A DNA stretch of 64,000 nucleotides from Bosea sp. ANAM02 (GTDB lineage: Bacteria; Pseudomonadota; Alphaproteobacteria; Rhizobiales; Beijerinckiaceae): positions 1,640,001 through 1,704,000 of the forward strand of contig NZ_AP022848.1 in the NCBI RefSeq assembly GCF_011764485.1, read 5' to 3'. The notes under the pieces were generated by a model, which saw nothing but the letters and a program-made list of their open reading frames with translations, had not been told where the DNA came from and searched no databases. Positions 24,259 through 33,457 of the stretch are shown in pieces. A program made the position numbers and the translations under genes. Each line of letters opens with the position of its first letter. Position 1 is the first letter of the stretch.

Positions 24259-24960
24259 ATGCGGGTTCTGCTGATCGAGGACGATAGCGCGACCGCTCAA
24301 AGCATCGAGCTCATGCTCAAATCGGAGAGCTTCAACGTCTATACGACGGACCTCGGCGAAGAGGGCGTCGATCTCGGCAAGCTCTACGATTACGACATCA
24401 TCCTGCTCGACCTGAACCTCCCCGACATGTCGGGTTACGAGGTGCTGCGCAGCCTGCGCGTCGCGAAGGTCAAGACGCCGATCCTGATCCTCTCCGGCCT
24501 CGCCGGCATCGAGGACAAGGTGAAGGGCCTCGGCTTCGGCGCCGACGACTATCTCACAAAGCCGTTCCACAAGGACGAGCTCGTCGCCCGCATCCATGCG
24601 ATCGTGCGCCGCTCGAAGGGCCACGCCCAGTCGGTCATCACTACCGGCGACCTGGTCGTCAACCTCGACACCAAGACCGTGGAAGTCGACGCGGCCCGCG
24701 TCCACCTCACCGGCAAGGAATACCAGATGCTGGAGCTGCTCTCGCTCCGCAAGGGCACGACCCTCACCAAGGAGATGTTCCTCAACCATCTCTATGGCGG
24801 CATGGACGAGCCCGAGCTCAAGATCATCGACGTCTTCATCTGCAAGCTGCGCAAGAAGCTCGCCAACGCGTCGGACGGCAAGAACTACATCGAAACCGTC
24901 TGGGGTCGCGGCTACGTGCTGCGCGAGCCGTCCGAGGCGGAAGAGCGCATCCCGGCCTGA
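24259..24960 (+). CDS. ctrA: Cell-cycle response regulator CtrA
   Basis: 233 residues from ATG 24259. The receiver domain (1-120) has acidic pair EDD near residue 8, the phosphorylated Asp51 in IILLDLNLP and Lys in [10 protein letters not shown]. The winged helix (about 125-225) contains the CtrA signature [16 protein letters not shown] and [14 protein letters not shown]. CtrA-P, supplied through ChpT (31008-31649), controls replication, division and flagellar genes. The C-terminus ends in Ala like proteolysed forms (ERIPA). SciP, its antagonist, is at 6655. A strong terminator follows. Confidence 0.98.
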   Translation: MRVLLIEDDSATAQSIELMLKSESFNVYTTDLGEEGVDLGKLYDYDIILLDLNLPDMSGYEVLRSLRVAKVKTPILILSGLAGIEDKVKGLGFGADDYLTKPFHKDELVARIHAIVRRSKGHAQSVITTGDLVVNLDTKTVEVDAARVHLTGKEYQMLELLSLRKGTTLTKEMFLNHLYGGMDEPELKIIDVFICKLRKKLANASDGKNYIETVWGRGYVLREPSEAEERIPA

Positions 24961-25056
24961 CGCATTTCCGTCGCCCGACCGTCATCGGGCGGTCATGAAG
25001 CGACGGCATACCATTTCTTGACCTGATCGTCGGATGTACACGACAGGTCGACGGGG

Positions 25057-25084
25057 ACCCCGCCGAGAGGCGGGGTTTTTGTTT
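25057..25084 (+). terminator. Rho-independent terminator after ctrA
   Basis: ACCCCGCC-GAGA-GGCGGGGT stem followed by TTTTTGTTT, 97 bp after the ctrA stop. The 3' untranslated region before it shows no gene. Confidence 0.92.
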
Positions 25085-25120
25085 GTGCGCTTATTCGCTC
25101 GGCGGACTGGCTCTGATGCC

Positions 25121-25211
25121 GTCATGCTCGCCCTTGTAGCAAGCATCCACGTCTTGGACACCGCACCCGACCAGCGAAGACGGGGATGGTCGGGGCAAGC
25201 CCGATCATGAC
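25121..25211. repeat. 91-bp GTCAT/ATGAC palindromic element, copy 1
   Basis: GTCATGCTCGCCCTTGTAGC at the left and GGTCGGGGCAAGCCCGATCATGAC-type arm at the right, with inner CCACGTCTT near-inverse to CGAAGACGG. Same length and layout as copies at 52756 and 60696. It fills the ctrA-cheR gap, which shows no gene (24961-25280). Confidence 0.85.
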
Positions 25212-25280
25212 GGAGCGGCCCGCATTCAGGGCGCGGGCATCCTCTGCAGGCAAAGTCTCTGGACGACCAGGCGCGTCGGT

Positions 25281-26174
25281 TCAGCCGCGCAGCGCGCCGG
25301 CAGCGATGGCCGGGCGCGGCCGGAGACCCGGCGCGGGCGAGGTGGTCACGGGAGCCGCAGCCATCGCTGCGTGCCGGTAAAGGCCGCGATGCTGCGGATC
25401 GCAGGTCAGCTTCGTCGCCAGCCCCAGCACGGTCTCGGCGGCGCCGAGCAGGAAGGCGCCGTCCGGCACAAGGCGCGGAGTCAGCATCTCCAGTACTTTC
25501 ACCTTGGTCGGGACGTCGAAATAGATCAGCACGTTGCGGCAGAAGATCACGTCGAAGCGGCCGAACTGGTCGTTGTGGTCCAGCAGATTGTGCGGCTTGA
25601 ACGTGACCATCGCGCGGATGCGCTCGGAAACCTGCCACTTGTCGCCGACCTGCTGGAAATGCTTGAGCAGCATCTGGATCGGCAGGCCGCGCTGGACCTC
25701 GAACTGGCTGTAGATGCCGGCACGGGCCTTCTCCAGGATCTCGGCGGAGATATCGGTCCCCAGGATCTCGATCCTCCAGCCGGCGAGCCGCTCGCCGAGC
25801 TCGTCGATCAGCATGGCCAGCGAATAGGCTTCCTGGCCGCTGGAGACGGCGGCGCACCAGATCCGCAGCGAGCGGCTGGCGGCGTTGGCGGCGAGCCGCT
25901 CGGGCAGGATCACGTCCCGGAACAGGTTGAACGGCGTCTGGTCGCGGAAGAACAGCGTCTCGTTCGTGGTCATGGCGTCGACCACCGCGCTTTCAAGCCC
26001 CGGATCGCGGCCGAGCCTGAGCTGGCGGACCAGCGCCTCGAGATCGGCGATGCCGCGCCGGCGGCAGAGGATGCCGAGCCGGCTTTCGGCGAGGTAGCGC
26101 TTGTCCGCGGTCAGCGACAGGCCGGAGCGCTGCTGCAGCAGAAGGCGCAGGAAGGAGAAATCGGCTTCGGTCAT
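25281..26174 (-). CDS. cheR: Chemotaxis protein methyltransferase CheR
   Basis: 297 residues. The small helical N domain (FLRLLLQQRSGLSLTADKRYL) is followed by the SAM-binding domain with WCAAVSSGQEAYSLAM, GTDISAEILEKARAGIY and FDVIFCRNVLIYFD. It methylates receptor glutamates to reset sensitivity. The start overlaps the cheB stop by four bases, showing translational coupling. No receptor gene is in the window. Last gene of cheA-W-Y-B-R. Confidence 0.96.
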   Translation of the reverse strand: MTEADFSFLRLLLQQRSGLSLTADKRYLAESRLGILCRRRGIADLEALVRQLRLGRDPGLESAVVDAMTTNETLFFRDQTPFNLFRDVILPERLAANAASRSLRIWCAAVSSGQEAYSLAMLIDELGERLAGWRIEILGTDISAEILEKARAGIYSQFEVQRGLPIQMLLKHFQQVGDKWQVSERIRAMVTFKPHNLLDHNDQFGRFDVIFCRNVLIYFDVPTKVKVLEMLTPRLVPDGAFLLGAAETVLGLATKLTCDPQHRGLYRHAAMAAAPVTTSPAPGLRPRPAIAAGALRG

Positions 26175-27292
26175 GCCGGCTGCACCCCGCGCACGAGGCA
26201 GCGTATCGACGCGCCGATCTCGTCGAGCGCGATCACGGTGCTGGCCTGGCGGGCGCGCACGACGGAGCCCGGCATGCCCCAGATCGTGCTGCTCGGCTCG
26301 TCCTGGGCGATGACGGCGGCGCCGGCCTTGCGCAGCGCGCCGGCGCCCTCGGTGCCGTCGCTGCCCATGCCGGTGAGGACGAGGCCGAGCGCGGCGGCGC
26401 CGAGATGACGAGCGGCATCGCCGAACAGGACGTCGACGGCCGGGCGGCAGAAATTGACGGGCGGCTCGTCGCCGATGCGGGCGACGATATGGCCTAGCCT
26501 GCGGTCGATGCCGAGATGGCGGCCGCCCGGCGCGATATAGACAGTGCCGCGCATCAGGCGCTCGCCGTCGAAGGGCTCGCGGGCGGGCACGCCGATATGG
26601 GCCGCGACCTGCTCGGCGAAGGAGGCGGTGAAGAGCGGCGGCATGTGCTGGACGACGACCGTCGTCAGGTCGTTCAGCCCCTCGCCGATGTCGAACAGCA
26701 CCTTGGCGACGGCGCGCGGACCGCCAGTCGAGGCGCCGATCACGAGATAACGCGGCATCACAGAAACGAGCGGGCGCAGGTTCACCGGGCCGGCATGGGG
26801 CAGCTCGATCTCGATGTCCGGCGGCAGCGAGCCGGGCTTCACCGGCGCCTGGACGATATTCCCGAGCTTGAGCAGGAACTCGCTGCGGAAATCGAGCGAG
26901 AGCGTCATCCCGCTGCGGCTGTCCGGCTTGGAGACCACGTCCATCGCGCCCCGTGTCATGCATTCCAGCGCGAGCCGCGTGTTGCGTTCGTTGAGCGTCG
27001 CCGCGAGCAGGACGCCCGTGTTCGGGCTTTCCCTGAGGATCTGGGGCAGGGCGGCGGCGCCGTCGACGCCGGGCATGTCGAGGTCGAGCACCATCACGTC
27101 CGGCTTGAAGCGGGTGGCGTGGGCGACCGCGGTCTCGCCGTCACCGGCGACGGCGACGACGTGGAAATTGCCGGCCTCGCCCAGCCAGCGCGCGAAGAGC
27201 CCGCGTACGACGACGGAATCGTCGGCGATCACCACGGTCTTGTGCCGCGATGCGGGACTTGCGGGAAGCGCGCGGGGAGACAACATCGGCAT
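26171..27292 (-). CDS. cheB: Chemotaxis methylesterase CheB
   Basis: 373 residues. An N-terminal receiver domain has ADDS and the phosphorylated Asp in VLDLDMPGVDG. The C-terminal esterase domain has the catalytic triad in GASTGGP (Ser), VVVQHMPP (His) and TGMGSDG (Asp). It removes receptor methyl groups when phosphorylated by CheA. A 17-residue N-terminal tail precedes the receiver domain. It lies 82 bp downstream of cheY. Confidence 0.96.
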   Translation of the reverse strand: MPMLSPRALPASPASRHKTVVIADDSVVVRGLFARWLGEAGNFHVVAVAGDGETAVAHATRFKPDVMVLDLDMPGVDGAAALPQILRESPNTGVLLAATLNERNTRLALECMTRGAMDVVSKPDSRSGMTLSLDFRSEFLLKLGNIVQAPVKPGSLPPDIEIELPHAGPVNLRPLVSVMPRYLVIGASTGGPRAVAKVLFDIGEGLNDLTTVVVQHMPPLFTASFAEQVAAHIGVPAREPFDGERLMRGTVYIAPGGRHLGIDRRLGHIVARIGDEPPVNFCRPAVDVLFGDAARHLGAAALGLVLTGMGSDGTEGAGALRKAGAAVIAQDEPSSTIWGMPGSVVRARQASTVIALDEIGASIRCLVRGVQPA

Positions 27293-27374
27293 GTTTCTCG
27301 CTAGGCCGGCTGCGTAGGCGAAGGCATCTCAGGCGATGGAGCCCCGATGCGCAGCCGCACCGGAACTTGCCTGC

Positions 27375-27740
27375 TCAGAGCAATCCGACCTGATGGAATT
27401 TCGAAGCCACGATCTCCTTGTCGAAGGGCTTCATGATGTACTCGTCGGCGCCGGCATGCATGGCGCGCGCTATATGGGCGATGTCGTTCTCGGTGGTGCA
27501 GAACACGACCTTGGGGCGCTTGCCGCCCGGCATCTGGCGCAGCGTGCGCAGGAATTCGTAGCCGTCCATAATCGGCATGTTCCAGTCGAGCAGCACGGCG
27601 TCAGGCATCTCGCCCTTGCAGGCGTCGATGGCGCGTGCGCCATCCTCGGCCTCGGCGATCCGGAACTGCAACCCCTCCAGGATACGGCGGGCCACTTTTC
27701 GGATCACCGCTGAGTCGTCGACGACGAGGCAGTATTTCAT
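27375..27740 (-). CDS. cheY: Chemotaxis response regulator CheY
   Basis: 121-residue stand-alone receiver. Acidic pair VVDDS, phosphorylated Asp52 in VLLDWNMPIMDGYEF, Thr in FCTTE and Lys in IMKPFDKE are all present. Phosphorylated by CheA, it should bind the flagellar switch (FliM/FliN) or act as a phosphate sink. Alphaproteobacteria often use several CheY proteins, and only this one is in the operon seen here. Confidence 0.95.
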   Translation of the reverse strand: MKYCLVVDDSAVIRKVARRILEGLQFRIAEAEDGARAIDACKGEMPDAVLLDWNMPIMDGYEFLRTLRQMPGGKRPKVVFCTTENDIAHIARAMHAGADEYIMKPFDKEIVASKFHQVGLL

Positions 27741-27770
27741 GATGACGTCTCCAGAATGATGGCGCCGCCG

Positions 27771-28274
27771 TCAGGCCGCGCTGCGAAGGTCGAGATCGAG
27801 GACGGCGTCGAGATCGAGCACGACGAGAAGCTCGCCCTCCAGGCGATGGATTCCCGTCGCCAGGGCCGCCCAGACACGATCGAGGTGAACCGGAAGCGGC
27901 TCGAAGCTCGACCGGTCGAGCCGGATGACCTCGCCGACCGCATCGACGATCAGCGCATAGGCCTCGCCGCCATGATCGATGCCGATCGCCGTCAATTCGT
28001 AGCGACCCTGGCCGTCGCGCTGGAGTTCGACCGGGCGCCCCAGCCGCTTGCGCAGGCAGATCGCGGTGACGATGCGGCCGCGCAGGTTGATCAGCCCGAC
28101 GATCTCGTCCGGGGCGCGCGGAACGACGGTGATGCGGTTGGCGATGAACACGTCCTGAACGCGGCCGATGGGCAGGCCGAGAAGCTGCTCGCCGATGCGG
28201 ATCGTCACGTAGTCGAGCGAGTCGCCGAAGCCGGGCGCGGCGGGGACAGGTGTCTGGGGTTCGCTCGACATCAT
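27771..28274 (-). CDS. cheW: Chemotaxis coupling protein CheW
   Basis: 167 residues. The CheW fold shows YVTIRIGEQLLGLPIGRVQDV, GLINLRGRIVTAICLRKRLG and LIVDAVGEVI. It bridges receptors and CheA in the array. The ATG overlaps the cheA stop by four bases. The N-terminal 20 residues are a variable Pro-rich lead. Confidence 0.96.
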   Translation of the reverse strand: MMSSEPQTPVPAAPGFGDSLDYVTIRIGEQLLGLPIGRVQDVFIANRITVVPRAPDEIVGLINLRGRIVTAICLRKRLGRPVELQRDGQGRYELTAIGIDHGGEAYALIVDAVGEVIRLDRSSFEPLPVHLDRVWAALATGIHRLEGELLVVLDLDAVLDLDLRSAA

Positions 28275-30898
28275 GCCGCCTGCCTCAGATCGGAGCCGGC
28301 CGCGTTGATCTCGCTCAGAAGGGCGCGGCGGTCGAATTTTGCGATGACGTCGTCAAGACCGGCCTGGACCGCGCGCATGTGAAGGTCGGGCGTGGCGCAT
28401 GTGGTCAGGCCGAGGATGCGCAGGCGCTCGCCCCTGGCCCGCTCGCGCAGGAGGGCGGCGAAGGCAAAGGCGGCGTCGGCGTCGCGATCGAGGTCGAGCA
28501 GGGCGGTCACGATCGGTTCGCCCGCGGTCGCCAGGGCGGCTTCGCTGAAATCGGCGATCGGGGCGATGATGCGACCGGAAGCCCGCAGCACCGGGCTCAG
28601 CATGTCGCGCAGGAAGTCGGAGGGCTCGACCAGCAGGATTCGGCCGGGAAGCTCGGCGTTGCGGCCGGCCGCGAACCAGCCGGGCTCGTTCAGCGGCAGA
28701 TAGTGGGCGAGGTCGAGGATATCGGTGGCGCGACCGCGGATCATGGCCGAGCCGATGATGCCGCGCGTCTCGGCCGCCGCCATCTCAAGCTCGAAGGTCT
28801 CCTCGACGATGTCGACGATCGCCTCGACGGCGAGCGCGACCGTGAGATCGCCGTTCGAGACGATGACGAGCGGCTGGATGCCGGCAGTGCGCAGCTGCGT
28901 CTCGGCCACCGGCGTCACCGGGACGAGGCGGTCGCGGTAATGCAGCAGCGTGCGGCCGCCGCTGCGCTGGAACTCGCCGGCCTCGATCTCTTCCAATCGC
29001 GTCACGAGCGACAGGGGCAGGGCCTGGAGACTGCCGGAGCCAGCCCGGAACACGAGCATTGTCGTGCGCTCGCCACGGTGCACCTGGGTGGCCGCCTCAA
29101 GAGGTTGCTCTTCCGCGGTTTCGGACGTCGTCGCGCCGACAAGACGGGCGACGCCGTTGGGATCGACGATCAGGACGACGGTGCCGTCGCCGAGGATGGT
29201 ATTGCCGGAGAACAGGTGGATATGGCGAAGCTTGCTCGACATCGGCTTCACCACGATTTCCTCGGTGTGGAAGACGCTGTCGACGAGGATGCCGAACTGC
29301 CGTTCGCCGATCTGGGTGACGACGATGAAGCCTTCGCCATCCACGCGCCTGGCCTGTTCGCTGCCGGGGCAGGCCATGAGGCCCGGCAGCGAGACGATCG
29401 GCAGGAGGCGCCCGCGCAGGCGCAGCACCGGGGCGCCGTTGATCTCCTCGATGCGGTTGTCGTCACCCGCCTTGGCCCGGACGAGCTCGCGCACCGCGAT
29501 CTGGGGGATGGCGTAGCGGTCCTCGCCGGCGACCACGATCAGCGCCGAGATGATCGCGAGCGTCAGCGGAATCTTGATGGTGATGGTCGTTCCGAGCCCG
29601 GGGCGGCTCGCGACATCGACCGTGCCGCCGATGGAATCGACATTCGCCTTGACGACGTCCATGCCGACGCCGCGGCCGGAGACGGCGGTGACGCTGTCGG
29701 CGGTGGAGAAGCCGGGATCGAAGATGAAGCGGCCGATCTGCGCGTCGCTGAGCCTGTCGAGCTCCGCCTCGGTCGCGAGGCCCCTGGCGAGGGCCTTGCC
29801 GCGGATGCGCTCGATGTCGAGGCCCCGGCCGTCATCGGCGATCGAGATCGTGACCGAGCCGCCCTCGTGATAGGCGGCGAGCCGGATCGTGCCGTGCTCT
29901 GGCTTGCCGGCCTCGTGCCGGTCGGCAGGCAACTCGATCGCATGGTCGGCGCAGTTGCGGACCATGTGAATCAGCGGATCCTTGATCAGGTCGAGGATCT
30001 GACGGTCGAGCTCGGTCTCGGCGCCCTCGGTGATCAGTTCGATGCGCTTGCCAAGTTCGGCGCTGAGGTCACGCACGATGCGCGGCAGCTTCGACCAGGC
30101 ATTGCCGATCGGCTGCATGCGCGTCTTCATCACGCCGTCCTGCAATTCGGCGGTGATCAGCGACAGGCGCTGAAGCGGGGCCTTGAGACCGGCATCCTCC
30201 TGGCGCCGCGCAACTTCCAGGAGTTGGTTGCGGGTCAGGACGAGCTCCGAGACCATCGTCATCAGATGCTCGATCGTATCGACATTGACGCGCAGCGTGG
30301 CCGGGCCGCCGCTGCGGGGCGGGCTTTGGGCGTCTTCGGCGTGGACGGCGGCTTCGCTGCCTTCGATGCGCCCGTCGCGTCCGCGCTGCGGACCCGGCGC
30401 GCTGCGGAAGACGATGTCCTCGGCGCTGGCCGTGGAGGGCGCGGCCTGGCCATGGCGGGCCAGATAGGCGGCGACCGGATCGAGCGGCGCTTCCGCCGGA
30501 TTCTGCTGCGTCAGTTCGCCCTTGGCGTGCTCGGCCAGCGCGAACAGCTCGCCGATCAGCGTCTCGTCATTGCCCTCTGGCTCCTGCCCCTTCTCGGCAA
30601 GCTCCGCCAGGATGTCCTTGATCCGGTCGATCGTTTCCAGAATCGCGGTGACGGCGATGGAATTGACGGTGGCGCCGTCGCGAAATTGCCCGATCACCGA
30701 TTCGGCGGCATGGGTCAGCGCTTCCAGCCGGGGCAGGCCGATGAAGCCGCAGGTGCCTTTCACCGTATGGACCAGCCTGAAGATATTCCGCAGGATGTCG
30801 CGGTCGTTGGGGTCCTGTTCGAAGCGAACGAGTTCCCGATCGACCGTGTCGAGATTCTCGCCGGTCTCCGTCAGGAACTCTTGCAGCAGCTCGTCCAT
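28271..30898 (-). CDS. cheA: Hybrid chemotaxis histidine kinase CheA with C-terminal receiver-like domain
   Basis: 875 residues, longer than enteric CheA. The HPt domain has the phosphorylated His in RLVHTVKGTCGF (about 44). A dimerisation helix pair starts near 220, and the ATPase has N box MVRNCADHAIE, G1 DDGRGLD and G2 GRGVGMDVVK. A CheW-like domain follows (about 470-600), then a second CheW-like region and a final receiver-like domain from about 755. That last domain keeps Asp in ALLDLDRD and Lys in IAKFD, but has VEPS instead of the acidic pair. It heads the che operon and feeds CheY and CheB. Confidence 0.95.
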   Translation of the reverse strand: MDELLQEFLTETGENLDTVDRELVRFEQDPNDRDILRNIFRLVHTVKGTCGFIGLPRLEALTHAAESVIGQFRDGATVNSIAVTAILETIDRIKDILAELAEKGQEPEGNDETLIGELFALAEHAKGELTQQNPAEAPLDPVAAYLARHGQAAPSTASAEDIVFRSAPGPQRGRDGRIEGSEAAVHAEDAQSPPRSGGPATLRVNVDTIEHLMTMVSELVLTRNQLLEVARRQEDAGLKAPLQRLSLITAELQDGVMKTRMQPIGNAWSKLPRIVRDLSAELGKRIELITEGAETELDRQILDLIKDPLIHMVRNCADHAIELPADRHEAGKPEHGTIRLAAYHEGGSVTISIADDGRGLDIERIRGKALARGLATEAELDRLSDAQIGRFIFDPGFSTADSVTAVSGRGVGMDVVKANVDSIGGTVDVASRPGLGTTITIKIPLTLAIISALIVVAGEDRYAIPQIAVRELVRAKAGDDNRIEEINGAPVLRLRGRLLPIVSLPGLMACPGSEQARRVDGEGFIVVTQIGERQFGILVDSVFHTEEIVVKPMSSKLRHIHLFSGNTILGDGTVVLIVDPNGVARLVGATTSETAEEQPLEAATQVHRGERTTMLVFRAGSGSLQALPLSLVTRLEEIEAGEFQRSGGRTLLHYRDRLVPVTPVAETQLRTAGIQPLVIVSNGDLTVALAVEAIVDIVEETFELEMAAAETRGIIGSAMIRGRATDILDLAHYLPLNEPGWFAAGRNAELPGRILLVEPSDFLRDMLSPVLRASGRIIAPIADFSEAALATAGEPIVTALLDLDRDADAAFAFAALLRERARGERLRILGLTTCATPDLHMRAVQAGLDDVIAKFDRRALLSEINAAGSDLRQAA

Positions 30899-31007
30899 GC
30901 AGGAACTTCACTCAACGCGGAACGCTGCCGGAACTAAAGCAGGAGAACGGTTTATGATCGGTTGAGATCGCGTCTCGACCGGTAACGATCATTCAGGCCG
31001 CTTTCGT

Positions 31008-31649
31008 TCACGCGGCCTTGGCTGCCTTGATCGTCACGGTATCGCCCTCGATGGCGAAGGTGATGCCCATTTCGGCCGCGCGGGCGACCATGCCGGTATA
31101 GAGCGGCTGGACGGCGTGGGCATCGATCGTGCCGGTATCCGAGCGGCCGGCCAGGAGCTCCTCGACATGAGCCGGGATGCGGGCATGCGAGCCCGTCGCG
31201 GTGATCTCGAACGCACCCTGCTCGCCGTCGACCGTCGCGCGCGAGACGAGCTTGCCGCCGCGCGGCACGGCCTGCGTCGCGATGACCAGCAGGTTGAGCA
31301 GCAGCTTGACCTGATTCTTCGGGAGCAGGGCGCGTGGCGCCTCCCAGTCGAGCGAGAGCTTCTCGTCGTTGAGGAAGCCGTTGGCGACATTGCCGGCATC
31401 GCCGAGATCGATCATCGCGCCGGCGGAACCCGCCGCGCCGAAGGCGAGGCGGGCGAATTGCAGCCGGGCGGAAGCGGCGCGTGCGCTCTTCTTGATCAGC
31501 TCCAGCGCGAAATCGCGCATCGAGGGATCGTCCTCCTCCAGAACTTCGAGAGCGTTGACAATCGCGCCGACCGGGCTGATCACGTCGTGGCAGACGCGGC
31601 TGCAGAGAAGCGCAGCCAGGTCGAGCGGCTCGAGCGAGATGTCGGTCAT
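31008..31649 (-). CDS. chpT: Histidine phosphotransferase ChpT
   Basis: 213 residues. The phosphorylated His lies in SRVCHDVISPVGAIVNALE (about residue 21), the ChpT/DUF2328 signature. The C-terminal part is an ATPase-like fold without ATP-binding motifs, as in Caulobacter ChpT. It passes phosphate from CckA to CtrA and CpdR. The gene lies 6 kb from ctrA and upstream of cheA on the same strand, 109 bp away. CckA is not in the window. Confidence 0.94.
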   Translation of the reverse strand: MTDISLEPLDLAALLCSRVCHDVISPVGAIVNALEVLEEDDPSMRDFALELIKKSARAASARLQFARLAFGAAGSAGAMIDLGDAGNVANGFLNDEKLSLDWEAPRALLPKNQVKLLLNLLVIATQAVPRGGKLVSRATVDGEQGAFEITATGSHARIPAHVEELLAGRSDTGTIDAHAVQPLYTGMVARAAEMGITFAIEGDTVTIKAAKAA

Positions 31650-31776
31650 GGGGGCGAGGTCCTGGAAACGGGGATGCGCCGGAATTGAGGCGTCGTTATC
31701 GCTTGATATGCTGCTATCTTGGTTTTCATGTGGTTAATCGCCATATCGGGGGCGATCACGGGAAGGATGGGCCGCG

Positions 31777-32610
31777 ATGATCGGCCATGACGATCCCCGC
31801 CTGCACGACCGCGACGGGCTGGGGCGCAAACTGGCGGAAGCCGCCGGGTTGAGTGCGGCGGTCCTGCTGGCGAAGCGGGCGGCGCGCGACGTCACGCTCA
31901 AGAGCGACGGTTCGCCCGTCTGCTCGGCCGATCTTGCGGCGGACCACGCCGCCAAGCAGGCGCTGGCGCGCCTCCTGCCCGGCTTTCCGATCGTCAGCGA
32001 GGAAACCGCCCCGGATGCGGCGCCCGGCGCGATCTTCATCCTGCTCGACCCGCTCGACGGCACGCGCGAGTTCCTCGCCGGCGGCGACAGCTATTGCGTC
32101 GCTATCGCGGTGGTGAGCGACGGCCGGCCGATCGCGGGCGCGATCGCCGCCCCGGCGATGGGGCGGCTCTGGTTCTCCGGCACGCGGGCCTATGTGCAGG
32201 ATTTCGGCCCTGACGGCGTCCTGTTCGGCGAGGCGCAGCCGACGGCCGTGCGCGCCGTTCCGGGCGAAGGCCCGGTCGCGCTGGTCAGCCGCTTCCACGG
32301 CGACGGCCGCAGCGACGGCATCACCGCCTCGATGTGCTGCAGCAAGGGCATCCCGGTCTCGTCGGCGGTGAAATTCGGATTGATCGCCTCGGGCGAGGCG
32401 GACATCCATGTCCGTTGCGGCCAGACGATGGAATGGGACATCGCGGCCGGCGACGCCATCCTCTCGGCGGCGGGCGGTATCGTGCTGACGCTGGACGGAG
32501 CCTTGCCCGATTACGGGCGCAGCGAGCGGCAGTTCCGCAATCCGCCCTTCGTGGCGGCGTCGAGCGAAAAACTGGCGCGTCGGGCGATCGCCGGGGATTG
32601 CGGCGGCTGA
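31777..32610 (+). CDS. cysQ: 3'(2'),5'-bisphosphate nucleotidase CysQ
   Basis: 277 residues. Inositol-phosphatase fold with metal ligands in IVSEET, the DPLDGTREFLAGG motif (about 91) and EWDIAAGDAIL (about 220). It degrades 3'-phosphoadenosine 5'-phosphate from sulfate assimilation. DGTREF favours CysQ over other family members. Divergent from chpT and separated from it by 127 bp without a clear regulatory site. Confidence 0.92.
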   Translation: MIGHDDPRLHDRDGLGRKLAEAAGLSAAVLLAKRAARDVTLKSDGSPVCSADLAADHAAKQALARLLPGFPIVSEETAPDAAPGAIFILLDPLDGTREFLAGGDSYCVAIAVVSDGRPIAGAIAAPAMGRLWFSGTRAYVQDFGPDGVLFGEAQPTAVRAVPGEGPVALVSRFHGDGRSDGITASMCCSKGIPVSSAVKFGLIASGEADIHVRCGQTMEWDIAAGDAILSAAGGIVLTLDGALPDYGRSERQFRNPPFVAASSEKLARRAIAGDCGG

Positions 32611-32620
32611 GCCGAGCCGG

Positions 32621-33166
32621 TCAGCGGGCGACCACGCGCAGCACCGCGTTCCAGCGACTCTCGGCCTGAGCCAGCAAGCCGGGTTCCCGCAGGAAGCGCT
32701 GACGGTTTTCGGCCGAGCGGAACAGGAACAGGCGCGATCCGATGATCGCGAACTGGCTGGGATCGCTTTCGACGGCGACGCCATTGGCGACGCCGGTCGG
32801 GTCAAAGCCGCCGAAGGCCGGCATATAGATGCCGGGCGCGTCGCGGAAGGCTTCGAGATTGGCCCGCGAGGCGAAGCGCCAGACGAAACGATCCTGGATG
32901 AGCTCGTATTCGGCGCGCCCGGCCAGCGGCTTCGCGCCGAGCCGATAGGAAACCGGGTCGACGCCGTTGATGGCCAGGCCGGTGTGGAGGTCCCGCTGCA
33001 TCACCTCGCCGACGGCAGGCAGGTCCGGCAGGCTCGGGAGGGGCACCGGTGTCGTTGCGCTCGCCGCCGCCGATGGGGAGTTCGCGCGGGATGCCGGCCC
33101 GTTCAGGGCGAGCGACAGCAGGCCGGCGGCGAGCAATATCCGGCGCTGCCTTGTTGCGGCCTTCAT
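32621..33166 (-). CDS. YHS-domain secreted protein
   Basis: 181 residues from ATG 33166. An N-terminal signal peptide (RRILLAAGLLSLALNGPASRA) is followed by a YHS-type domain with GLAINGVDPVSYRL and DRFVWRFASRANLEAFRDAPG. Such domains occur in periplasmic proteins thought to handle metals. Function not known. It is convergent with cysQ, ten bases apart. Upstream, 33167-33457 shows only an AATTCG-TTAC-CGAATT inverted repeat near 33251. Confidence 0.78.
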   Translation of the reverse strand: MKAATRQRRILLAAGLLSLALNGPASRANSPSAAASATTPVPLPSLPDLPAVGEVMQRDLHTGLAINGVDPVSYRLGAKPLAGRAEYELIQDRFVWRFASRANLEAFRDAPGIYMPAFGGFDPTGVANGVAVESDPSQFAIIGSRLFLFRSAENRQRFLREPGLLAQAESRWNAVLRVVAR

Positions 33167-33457
33167 CGCATCAAATCCTCGTCGAGGTCCCATCCCGGGC
33201 CGAACGGCTCTCCGGAATCTTCACGCCTTGAATAGATTTGCGGCGTATCAAATTCGTTACCGAATTGATTCGCATTCGCCGGGCGTCGGGCTTCGACGTC
33301 CGGTCGGGCGGCGGATGGCCCAGGATCGGCCCGCCCCCCGGCCCGTATCGCATCCATCCCGGGCTTGCTGCCGCGCAGCCGCGGGTGCCGAGCGGACGGA
33401 TGATCGAACCGCCCCGGCGCTCTGCCTCGTCTGGCGCCCTGCCTGGAGATGTCGCCG

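Noticed and set aside
28250..30937. 895-codon plus-strand frame opposite cheA
   Set aside because: It is the antisense of cheA in a GC-rich genome, with no recognisable domain, while the minus strand encodes a complete CheA.
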